This document shows, piece after piece, positions 1-7,520 of a DNA stretch of 64,000 bases. Each line of letters starts with the position of its first letter. Within the stretch, counting starts at the first letter, position 1. The DNA lies in the NCBI RefSeq assembly GCF_036492635.1, contig NZ_AP025305.1, forward strand, positions 1,550,001 to 1,614,000. The letters run 5' to 3'. The translations under genes were made by a program, and so were the position numbers. The notes beneath the pieces are model-generated. The model did not search any database and had not been told where the DNA came from. It saw nothing but the letters and a program-made list of their open reading frames with translations. The stretch comes from Aureibacter tunicatorum (GTDB lineage: Bacteria > Bacteroidota > Bacteroidia > Cytophagales > Cyclobacteriaceae).

Positions 1-2073
1 TATGATGTGCGAGAGGATGACTATGGCATGCATATCTTGCTTTCACCGGTTAAAGAACGAATTCCTAAGTTTTCATGGCATGTTTTTTCATTTGTTGTTG
101 AATTTATGTTCAGTGATGAGAAAGTCAATCGCATAGTTGTGGAACCAGATGTGAGAAATGATAAGATACACGTTCTCAACAAGAAAGCGGGATTTGAATA
201 TCAGAAAGAAATCGCTTTGCCGCATAAAAATGCGTATCTGGCATTTTGCACAAGAGAAAGCTATAATAAAGCCCACAGTTCAAAAGAAGATGGAAATAAG
301 GCTACAGTAAATTCGGAGTATGTTTGGACGCTGGTGAACAGGCAGCATGTGTCGAAAATGCTGGGAGAATTCCTTCACGAATTATTGTTGGAACACACTG
401 AGGTCAAAGAAGGCAAGTATTGCGTTAAAAGCGATAATGGCAATGCAAATTATTATTTTGATGCTAAGCGCAAGGCGTTGGATCACTGGAACATTGATAC
501 AATGAGTATTGTCAAGCAAGTTGAAGGCAGGGCGGATGAAATCAATGCGATTCAATTTGTCATGGAATTCAAAGAGCAACTGGGTATTCCTGATGAGTTT
601 TTGCCTACGTATTTAGAAGAAATTATAGCTACTTTGAAGGGAGCGGCTTTTAAATATGAGCATCAAAAATTTTCTTCCAAGGACTTGGTCGTTGGAGGTT
701 TTCAAGAAATTGAGCATGCCATGACTGAAGGGCATCCAATTTTTGTCGCTAATAATGGAAGAATAGGTTTCAATGCACAGGACTTTGAGATTTATGCTCC
801 GGAGGCCAATCAAATATTCGAGCTTGTATGGCTTGCCGGACATAAATCCAGAGCAAAGTTTACAGCGGTGGAAAACTTGACTTATAAGTCGGTTTTGGAT
901 CAGGAACTGGGTGATAGCCAGCAACAAGAATTCAGTTCAAGACTTGTCAATATGGGCTTGAATGCAAAAGACTATATATTGATTCCCGTGCATCCTTGGC
1001 AATGGGAAAATAAGATTCAATCTATATTTGCTCCGGATATAGCAAATAAAAATCTAGTTTACCTTGGAAGGGGAAAAGAAAAGTATTCTCCACAACAGTC
1101 TATTAGAACGCTTTTCAATGCTTCAAATCCTGAAAATTATTATGTGAAGACAGCATTGTCAATATTGAATATGGGATTTATGAGAGGGCTTTCGCCGTAT
1201 TACATGCAAAGCACTCCGCCTATTACTGACTGGATCACGCAACTTTTCGCTGAGGATGAATACTTAGCTTCAAAGGGCTTTGAAATGTTGGGTGAGGTGG
1301 CGACTGTTGGCTATAGAAATTTCAATTTCGAGCCGATGGGAAGAACTCACGCATACAACAAAATGCTTTCAGCTTTATGGAGAGAAAGTCCTGTCGACAA
1401 AGTCAAAGAAGGGCAGCAATTAATGACGATGGCGGCTTTGTTGCATAAGGATAATGAAGGCATTGCTTTTGTAAGCGAGATGATTGGTGTCTCGGGCTTA
1501 ATGCCAAAAAAGTGGCTTAGAGAATACCTTAATGCTTACCTAAGCCCTCTATTGCATTGCTTTTATCATCATGAAATTGTTTTCATGCCGCATGGTGAAA
1601 ACATTATCATGGCTTTTGAAAATGGCGTGCCATTGAAAGTTTTTATGAAAGATATCACTGAGGAAGTGATCGTTTTCAACAAGAGCATCGAGCTCCCAGG
1701 GCATGTGGATAGATTGTTTTTGGATACCACTGATGAGATGAAGCTTTCTTATATACTCAATGATGTATTTGATGGCTTCTTCAGATTCTTGGCTGATATT
1801 TTGGATCAGGATGGACTGATAGCTGAGCAAGAATTTTGGCAGGAGGTAGCCGATTGCATAATGGATTATCAATATGATTACCCGGAGTTGGAAGAAAAGT
1901 TCCAACGTTATGATTTTTTCCAAGCTGAATTTCCTCGTTGCTGCTTGAATCGTTTGCAACTTAAAAACACGAAGCAAATGCTCAATTTGGCAGATCCATT
2001 CGGCAGCCTTCAATGGAAGGGAACATTGGTCAATCCAGTGGCAAAGTACAAACTGACAGAAGTAGACAAATAA
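1..2073 (+). CDS. GNAT-IucA/IucC fusion siderophore synthetase (5' end outside window)
   Basis: The reading frame is open from the first base, so the gene starts upstream; a GTG at position 7 is only an internal codon. Counting residues from that GTG, 1-85 look like the C-terminal half of an IucB/AlcB-type acetyltransferase (EPDVRN followed by NKKAGF, the usual acyl-CoA N-acyltransferase signature). Residues about 105-680 are an NRPS-independent siderophore synthetase of the IucA/IucC family: GHPIFVANNGR near 241, HPWQW near 328 and SIRTLFN near 360. These variants resemble DesD/AlcC, which join N-hydroxy-N-acyl diamines into desferrioxamine, alcaligin or bisucaberin-type hydroxamates. The fusion would combine acylation of the hydroxylated diamine with ATP-dependent condensation in the cytoplasm. 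The next gene follows after 25 bp, suggesting an operon. Substrate identity is inferred; the family call is firm. Confidence 0.93.
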   Translation, partial: YDVREDDYGMHILLSPVKERIPKFSWHVFSFVVEFMFSDEKVNRIVVEPDVRNDKIHVLNKKAGFEYQKEIALPHKNAYLAFCTRESYNKAHSSKEDGNKATVNSEYVWTLVNRQHVSKMLGEFLHELLLEHTEVKEGKYCVKSDNGNANYYFDAKRKALDHWNIDTMSIVKQVEGRADEINAIQFVMEFKEQLGIPDEFLPTYLEEIIATLKGAAFKYEHQKFSSKDLVVGGFQEIEHAMTEGHPIFVANNGRIGFNAQDFEIYAPEANQIFELVWLAGHKSRAKFTAVENLTYKSVLDQELGDSQQQEFSSRLVNMGLNAKDYILIPVHPWQWENKIQSIFAPDIANKNLVYLGRGKEKYSPQQSIRTLFNASNPENYYVKTALSILNMGFMRGLSPYYMQSTPPITDWITQLFAEDEYLASKGFEMLGEVATVGYRNFNFEPMGRTHAYNKMLSALWRESPVDKVKEGQQLMTMAALLHKDNEGIAFVSEMIGVSGLMPKKWLREYLNAYLSPLLHCFYHHEIVFMPHGENIIMAFENGVPLKVFMKDITEEVIVFNKSIELPGHVDRLFLDTTDEMKLSYILNDVFDGFFRFLADILDQDGLIAEQEFWQEVADCIMDYQYDYPELEEKFQRYDFFQAEFPRCCLNRLQLKNTKQMLNLADPFGSLQWKGTLVNPVAKYKLTEVDK

Positions 2074-2098
2074 ACAAACAACTACATATTACATACTA

Positions 2099-3190
2099 AT
2101 GAATCAGAATAGAGTAATAACCATAGATATGGCAAGAGGCTTGAGCGTGCTCTTCTTAGCCATTATCCATACACTTTGGATGTATGGAAGCATGGAAACA
2201 CAGCACTCTTGGCTAGGCCAAATAGTCCATTTTGTCGGCAAAGGGACGGGCATGTTTCTATTGACGATGGGCTTTTCTTTTACTTTGTCGAGAAACAATT
2301 CTTTGAAACTAAGTGTCAAAAGAGCTTTCTATGTTTTGGGACTTGGATATTTTATGAATTTCATGAAATTCGTCGCTCCGATTTTGGGTGGATTTGAATC
2401 ATCGGTGTTTATAGAGCAATACACTTCAGCTTATGGCTGGACATTGCCTTTGACAGCTTCAAACTTGTTGTTTATGCTGTCCACAGGCGATATTCTCCAG
2501 ATGGCTGGAGTGGCATTGTTGCTTATGGGCTTGATTCATCACTTTTTCAGAAATCAAAAGTTCGCGCCTTTGATTGCGGCATTTGTTATCATAGCAGTGA
2601 GTCCATTTGTTCATGGATTTAGAGTCGGCATAGTTGGCTTGGATTATATCCTTGATTTGCTATGGGGGGCTGAGTGGAATGTGTATTTCGCAGTGTTTCC
2701 ATGGTCGGCTTTTATTTTAATTGGGATGTTCTTTGGCTATTGGTACCAGGAAAAAAGAGATTTTGAGCATGTTGCGAAGATGATGCTTTATATCGGTATA
2801 GTTTTTTTTGCATTTGGCGGTGGCCTTTGCATGTATGACTTCGATTATCATTTTAAGGATTTCTTTCATTTAGGTCCCGGCGGAGTAGTCTATTTGGCAG
2901 GATTTAATTTGATTATGATTTCTTTGTCGAGGTATTTGGTTAAGTTCATTACAAATGATAGACTAAAAGATTTCATATATTATTGCAGCAAGAGAGTCAC
3001 TAGTTTCTATATCATTCAATGGTCTTTGATTTGTTGGGGATTGGGAATTATCGGGTATCAACAATATGATATTCCGGGTACATTAGGACTTATGTTATTT
3101 TTTGTCTTGTTGAGTTTTGGGTGCCAATATTTGTGGGACATAGTAGTTTCGTTGAGAAAGCCAAAAACTAATCTGAGAGTAGCTCAGTAA
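2099..3190 (+). CDS. Polytopic membrane acyltransferase-like protein (DUF1624/HGSNAT-like)
   Basis: A 363-residue protein with about ten hydrophobic segments. It opens with RVITIDMARGLSVLFLAIIH, the R-x-x-x-x-D-x-x-R-G-x-x-x-x-x-x-x-x-H pattern seen in DUF1624/heparan-alpha-glucosaminide N-acetyltransferase-like and related acyltransferase-3 membrane proteins, which move acyl groups across or at the inner membrane. It lies 25 bp behind the siderophore synthetase in the same direction, so a role in siderophore acylation or handling is possible but unproven. The ATG at 2099 follows the previous stop directly and has no clear Shine-Dalgarno sequence, which is common in this phylum. Confidence 0.7.
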   Translation: MNQNRVITIDMARGLSVLFLAIIHTLWMYGSMETQHSWLGQIVHFVGKGTGMFLLTMGFSFTLSRNNSLKLSVKRAFYVLGLGYFMNFMKFVAPILGGFESSVFIEQYTSAYGWTLPLTASNLLFMLSTGDILQMAGVALLLMGLIHHFFRNQKFAPLIAAFVIIAVSPFVHGFRVGIVGLDYILDLLWGAEWNVYFAVFPWSAFILIGMFFGYWYQEKRDFEHVAKMMLYIGIVFFAFGGGLCMYDFDYHFKDFFHLGPGGVVYLAGFNLIMISLSRYLVKFITNDRLKDFIYYCSKRVTSFYIIQWSLICWGLGIIGYQQYDIPGTLGLMLFFVLLSFGCQYLWDIVVSLRKPKTNLRVAQ

Positions 3191-3271
3191 GCACTTTGGG
3201 TAATTAATTTAATAGGTATAAATTTTTGGTGTTTTTTTAGAATGCGAAGCTCTCGTGGTGGTGAGCTTTTC

Positions 3272-3297
3272 GAAATCCCCATGCAAGTGGGGATTTC
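3272..3297 (+). terminator. Hairpin after the siderophore operon
   Basis: GAAATCCCC and GGGGATTTC form a perfect 9-bp stem around an 8-nt loop, 80 bp past the stop of the membrane protein and before the desaturase gene. The T-tract is weak (ACTTTATTT), so it may be a terminator or a leader structure. Confidence 0.45.
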
Positions 3298-3345
3298 ACT
3301 TTATTTAAAAGGATAGGATATAGGTTAGTATAAGATAGGGTTAAG

Positions 3346-4269
3346 ATGGGACAAGCGTTGGAGTTGTTATTGGATACGCTAAATAATCGATTAGCGATAG
3401 TGATGTTGTGCATGGTTGCTTTGGAATGGTTGTTTCTTGCGGTAAGAAAATGTATAAAAAGCCATAAAGAAGGGTTGGTTAATTTATTGTCATATGTTAT
3501 AGAGTCGTTACTGTATATATTTCTCGGGCCAATATTGCTATATGGTTTCATGGTATGGATATACCAATATCGTATTTTCACTTTGGGTTATGAATGGTAT
3601 ATATGGGTAATCGCTTTTTTACTATATGATTTTATGTTTTATGCGGTCCATTATTTGGGACATAAAGTAAGATTGTTTTGGTGCATACATGGAGTGCATC
3701 ATACGGCAAGGGAAATGAAGCTGACCGTAGCGGTGAGAGGTTCGTTTTTAGGCTTTTTCCATACGCCGCTTACGATAATATTTCTTCCCGTATTGGGTTT
3801 TGATCCTTTTATGATTTATATCGTGGAGACTTTTGGTAAATTCTATGGATTGTATGAGCATGTGAATGAAAATGTGGTAGGCAAGCAGCCTTGGTTGGAA
3901 AAAATATTTATTACTCCTTCTGTTCATAGAGTGCATCATGCCAGGAATTACGAGTATTTGGACAGAAACTATGGGGAGACATTTTCAATTTGGGACAAAC
4001 TATTCGGGACATTCCAAACCGAGATAAAAGAGGTGCAGCCGGTTTACGGCTTGATGGATGATCCCATTAATAGTGAGAATTATTTTCAAATTCAGTTTTA
4101 TCTATGGAAAGGATTATGGAAAGATATCAGAAACGCGCCGACTGTGATGGATAAGGTTAAATACGTGTTTATGCCTCCAGGCTGGAATCATATTGATGGA
4201 GGCAAATTGGCTGAAGATTTTAGAGAGGAAGCACTCAAAGAATTGGAGAAAAAGACAGTTGAAGTTTAA
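3346..4269 (+). CDS. Sterol desaturase / fatty acid hydroxylase family protein
   Basis: A 307-residue membrane protein with the complete histidine clusters of the sterol desaturase superfamily: H102-x3-H106, H115-x2-H118-H119, H172 and H194-x2-H197-H198. These bind a di-iron centre that hydroxylates or desaturates lipid substrates at the inner membrane. Four hydrophobic segments precede or separate the clusters (about 15-35, 50-72, 85-103, 132-165). The C-terminus after the last cluster (WDKLFGTFQ, then about 85 residues) is typical of bacterial members. It appears monocistronic, with hairpins on both sides. The lipid substrate cannot be read from sequence; hopanoid, carotenoid or ornithine-lipid hydroxylation are possible. 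Confidence 0.88.
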   Translation: MGQALELLLDTLNNRLAIVMLCMVALEWLFLAVRKCIKSHKEGLVNLLSYVIESLLYIFLGPILLYGFMVWIYQYRIFTLGYEWYIWVIAFLLYDFMFYAVHYLGHKVRLFWCIHGVHHTAREMKLTVAVRGSFLGFFHTPLTIIFLPVLGFDPFMIYIVETFGKFYGLYEHVNENVVGKQPWLEKIFITPSVHRVHHARNYEYLDRNYGETFSIWDKLFGTFQTEIKEVQPVYGLMDDPINSENYFQIQFYLWKGLWKDIRNAPTVMDKVKYVFMPPGWNHIDGGKLAEDFREEALKELEKKTVEV

Positions 4270-4294
4270 TGTTATATAGGCAATTATTGGGAAG

Positions 4295-4324
4295 CCTTGG
4301 CGGATTGTATGCCAAGGTTTTTTT
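4295..4324 (+). terminator. Rho-independent terminator of the desaturase gene
   Basis: CCTTGGC (4295-4301) pairs with GCCAAGG (4311-4317) and is followed by a run of seven T. Confidence 0.85.
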
Positions 4325-4368
4325 GTGTGAAAAGTAATCATTTAGAGAAAATAAGGCTTGGGTTGCGA

Positions 4369-4376
4369 TATGTTTG
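4369..4376 (+). promoter_or_regulatory. Candidate -7 element (TATGTTTG) of the antiporter gene
   Basis: Exact match to the Bacteroidota TAnnTTTG core, 174 bp before the antiporter ATG. No well-spaced -33 TTG is visible. The resulting leader would contain a hairpin, ACAGGC (4449-4454) with GCCTGT (4464-4469), followed by ATGTTTTTG, which could act as an attenuator or as a second terminator for the upstream gene. Confidence 0.3.
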
Positions 4377-4549
4377 ATGAATGGCATAAAGTTTTAATAC
4401 TGTTTCTTGAAAGCAATTTAAAGATAAAAAGAAGCGTTAAAAGATAAGACAGGCAAAGTTGCAGCCTGTATGTTTTTGTGGAATGTTTTTTATTTCAAGA
4501 TTGGACGGTTCATTGTGTCGGATCCTCTATTTTTAAATGATGAAAATTC

Positions 4550-6016
4550 ATGAGTTTAACCATTGAGAATGTCATATTAGTCGGCTCATTATTGCTGTTT
4601 TTAAGCATAATTGTTGGAAAAACTTCGTATAAATTCGGTGTTCCTACTTTGTTGTTGTTTTTGGCAATAGGCATGTCTGCTGGATCTGAAGGAGTATTGG
4701 GGATACATTTCGACAGTCCTGAAATCGCCCAATTTATCGGGGTGGTCTCATTGAATTTTATTTTGTTCTCGGGAGGTTTGGATACCAGTTGGTCTGCGGT
4801 CAAGCCAGTGCTAAAGGAAGGCTTGCTTTTATCAACAGCAGGCGTGTTTTTTACTGCTTTGTCAATTGGTTTGTTCGTCTGGATGATTACGGACTTTACT
4901 GTCTATGAGAGTTTATTGCTGGGCTCTATTGTCTCCTCAACGGATGCGGCGGCGGTGTTTTCAATTTTAAGATCAAAGAATTTAGCATTGAAATACAACA
5001 TTAGGCCTACTTTGGAATTGGAAAGCGGCAGCAATGATCCAATGGCCTATGTATTGACTATAGCATTTTTGACTTTGGTTGTCAATCAAGACCAGAGCGT
5101 GTTGAGTATAATTCCATTGTTTTTTCAGCAGATGATACTTGGAGCTTTGGCAGGGTTTGTTTTTGGAAAACTAAGCACGCTTGTGATCAACAAAATCGCC
5201 CTAGGCTTTGAGGGTTTGTATCCTGTTTTAGTGATTGCTTTGATGTTCATTACATTTTCGCTGACCGATGTTGTGGGAGGCAATGGGTTTTTGGCTATTT
5301 ACATATGCGCGGTTTATCTTGGAAATCAGAATTTGATTCATAAAGTGTCCATATTGAAAATGTTTGACGGAATAGCTTGGTTGATGCAAATCGTGTTATT
5401 CCTGACCTTGGGATTGCTTGTCTTTCCTTCCCAAATAATTCCTTATATGGGCTTGGGCTTGTTGATCTCCTTGTTTCTTATTGTGGTCGCAAGGCCAGTT
5501 GGAGTCTTTTTGAGTTTTCTGTTTTTTAAGATGCGAATGAAACGAAAATATTATATTTCTTGGGTGGGCTTGAGAGGCGCTGTTCCCATAGTGTTCGCCA
5601 CTTATCCATTGATCGAAGGCATTGAAAAGGCGCATATAATATTCAACATCGTGTTTTTTATTTCTGTTACTTCGGTATTGATTCAAGGCACGACGCTTTC
5701 TTTGTTTGCCAAGCTCTTGAAAGTATCCTTGCCCGAAAAGGTGAAGCCTATTACCGAGAATGATCGGTATATATTGGATTTGCCTAAGTCGGATATGAAA
5801 GAAGTGATTGTTCCAGAGGAAAGCTATATTGTAAATAAGCGAATAGTTGATATTCACTTTCCCAAGTCGGCTTTTATTGTCATGATCAAAAGAGATGGGC
5901 AGTTCGTTCGTCCGGGAGGAGCAACAGTCATCGAAGCCAATGATGTGCTGGTGACTTTGCTTGATAATGAGAACAGTATTTTGCAGGTGAATGAAGTTGT
6001 GAATCAAAGAGCTTGA
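4550..6016 (+). CDS. CPA1-type potassium/proton antiporter with TrkA_C domain
   Basis: 488 residues. The first 390 form about 12-13 membrane segments of the monovalent cation:proton antiporter 1 family, with the ion-site motifs STDAAAVFS (D132) and ESGSNDP (D163). Residues about 400-485 form a cytosolic TrkA_C (RCK_C) domain, including PEESYIVNKRIVDIHFP and ending in VLVTLLDNENSILQVNEVV. This layout matches NhaP2/CvrA-type K+/H+ antiporters, which export K+ or Na+ in exchange for protons and are gated by ligands on RCK_C. The gene stands alone between a terminator and a convergent gene pair. Confidence 0.9.
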   Translation: MSLTIENVILVGSLLLFLSIIVGKTSYKFGVPTLLLFLAIGMSAGSEGVLGIHFDSPEIAQFIGVVSLNFILFSGGLDTSWSAVKPVLKEGLLLSTAGVFFTALSIGLFVWMITDFTVYESLLLGSIVSSTDAAAVFSILRSKNLALKYNIRPTLELESGSNDPMAYVLTIAFLTLVVNQDQSVLSIIPLFFQQMILGALAGFVFGKLSTLVINKIALGFEGLYPVLVIALMFITFSLTDVVGGNGFLAIYICAVYLGNQNLIHKVSILKMFDGIAWLMQIVLFLTLGLLVFPSQIIPYMGLGLLISLFLIVVARPVGVFLSFLFFKMRMKRKYYISWVGLRGAVPIVFATYPLIEGIEKAHIIFNIVFFISVTSVLIQGTTLSLFAKLLKVSLPEKVKPITENDRYILDLPKSDMKEVIVPEESYIVNKRIVDIHFPKSAFIVMIKRDGQFVRPGGATVIEANDVLVTLLDNENSILQVNEVVNQRA

Positions 6017-6091
6017 ATTAGCCCGAAAAATATTCGAGCTAAATAATGTATAATCAATCGTGATAATTTCTAGAAGCTATTTGGAATAGGT

Positions 6092-6682
6092 TTATTTGAT
6101 GCCAAGACTTGTTTCAATTGACTTCGAGACAGGATAAATCCTTTCTTTTGGCAATAATCTTTTTGCTTCCGTGTATTTGCCTTGCTTGCGAAGTTGATAA
6201 ATTTTCTTTGTCAATGGAGTCATATCAACGATTTCTTCTATCCAGTTGTCATTGTATTCTTCGATTAAAAACCTGCTGATCCCGACTTGAATGGAGCGCT
6301 CTTGAAGTTTGCCTCCTTTGAGTGTTCTTTCGGGGTCCCACTGAATGTGAACTTTGGCTTGATCAAACATTTTTTCCCAATCAATGCCACTAGAGTAAAT
6401 GTCTTTGTCGGGATGAGTTAAAATACCCATGGCCAAGGCTTTTTCCCAACATTCTCTTTTGATTTTAATGCCAAGTATATATTCTTGGTTCGACTTGTTA
6501 GCCCAGTTGCTACGCTCCATCAACCACAAATAGGAAGGTTTGATCCATGTCATTCTATTAAATGAGAAAGGCTTTTCAAAACGATTGTTTTTAATAGCAG
6601 GCAATGCGATGTTTTTGTTATATGCTTGATAAACAGTTATGGTTTTATTGTCGTAGTCCGCTCTTATTTCTTGATGTTTCAT
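6092..6682 (-). CDS. DUF4291 domain-containing protein
   Basis: The 196-residue protein matches the DUF4291 family along its whole length. It opens with EIRADYDNKTITVYQAYN, then FSFNRMTWIKPSYLWLMERS, an IKRECWEKAL segment, HIQWDPERTLKGGKL and RSIQVGISRFL, and ends with a WIEEIVDMTPL helix. The family is widespread in bacteria and fungi and has no established biochemical function; the compact fold and conserved W, D and R residues suggest an enzyme or nucleic-acid-binding protein. Its start codon lies 38 bp inside the end of the upstream gene, so the two are probably translationally coupled. Confidence 0.88.
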   Translation of the reverse strand: MKHQEIRADYDNKTITVYQAYNKNIALPAIKNNRFEKPFSFNRMTWIKPSYLWLMERSNWANKSNQEYILGIKIKRECWEKALAMGILTHPDKDIYSSGIDWEKMFDQAKVHIQWDPERTLKGGKLQERSIQVGISRFLIEEYNDNWIEEIVDMTPLTKKIYQLRKQGKYTEAKRLLPKERIYPVSKSIETSLGIK

Positions 6683-7211
6683 TAAGTTGTTTAGTGTTTA
6701 TTATTTGATTGTTGGGTCGGAAGAATCTTGTAGTGTCATTTAACAGATATAGATATGAACTGTCTGTTTTGTATTTGTAGAAATTTCTAATAAAACCACA
6801 TTCGTCAATGAATATACCGATGAGTTTATCATCTCTCATATAATAGGTATAAAACATGTATCCTTCTTCCGATTTATAATATTTTCGGATGGGAGCCCCG
6901 TCTTTTGTTGGCATTTGATCTATTAATTGAGCAGTCTGGCCATAGACTAAAAACTTGCTAGAATCATTTATTAAATACTCAAAACGATTTTGACGTAGGT
7001 TAGTATTATAAAATTCTTCTTTTGCAAACTCTATGATGACAGTATCTCCTTTGATTTGCTTTTTATAAATTAATGTATCTACCTTGTGTATTTTCCTAAA
7101 TCGATAATCAATAAATATTACCTCTTCGTATTCTGGCTTAAGCATATATGTGCCGAAAACCAAGAGTATAATAATCAATATGTTGATTGGCCAGAAGATT
7201 GTATTGCGCAT
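6645..7211 (-). CDS. Hypothetical membrane-anchored protein
   Basis: 188 residues with one N-terminal hydrophobic segment (about 6-24) and no lipobox, so probably anchored with the remainder in the periplasm. The soluble part is rich in Tyr, Lys and Asp and contains two similar beta-type stretches (FIDYRFRKIHKVDTLIYKK and FIRNFYKYKTDSSYLYLL). I recognise no domain. The last 38 bp overlap the DUF4291 gene in another frame. The region is strongly A+T-rich. It is kept as real because of its length, good hydrophobic N-terminus and coupling with a recognised gene. Confidence 0.65.
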   Translation of the reverse strand: MRNTIFWPINILIIILLVFGTYMLKPEYEEVIFIDYRFRKIHKVDTLIYKKQIKGDTVIIEFAKEEFYNTNLRQNRFEYLINDSSKFLVYGQTAQLIDQMPTKDGAPIRKYYKSEEGYMFYTYYMRDDKLIGIFIDECGFIRNFYKYKTDSSYLYLLNDTTRFFRPNNQIINTKQLNETSRNKSGLRQ

Positions 7212-7520
7212 ATTTTTTATCGATTATTGTCAAGAGATTCTCTGATTGCTTTTTTTAGATTGTTGCCATCGACGGGTTCATAAATAGGCCAAGTTTGCAT
7301 AGTGTGAGCTTTGGTCTATTCATGAAAATGAGTTATAATGTTAATATATTTTAATAATATTTAATATTTCACATCTACTTTCATTTTTTTTTAATAATAA
7401 TTTATTTTTTAATGTTTTGATAATATTATATTGGTGTTTTATATTTTTACTTGACGAAGTTTAGAAATGTCATATTGTAAATCAGAATAGAACCATATTT
7501 TCTTTTTTAAATATAAAATA
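7212..7520. other. A+T-rich divergent intergenic region
   Basis: 309 bp between the minus-strand pair (start 7211) and the plus-strand transglutaminase gene (start 7521). Positions 7330-7520 are extremely A+T-rich with several T and A tracts. Both genes must be driven from here, but no clear TAnnTTTG element stands out and I see no small gene or RNA. Confidence 0.5.

Noticed and set aside
1549-2013. 154-residue minus-strand ORF
   Set aside because: Antisense to the IucA/IucC domain; no supporting features.
5396-6007. 203-residue minus-strand ORF
   Set aside because: Antisense to the well-supported antiporter gene and without domain features.
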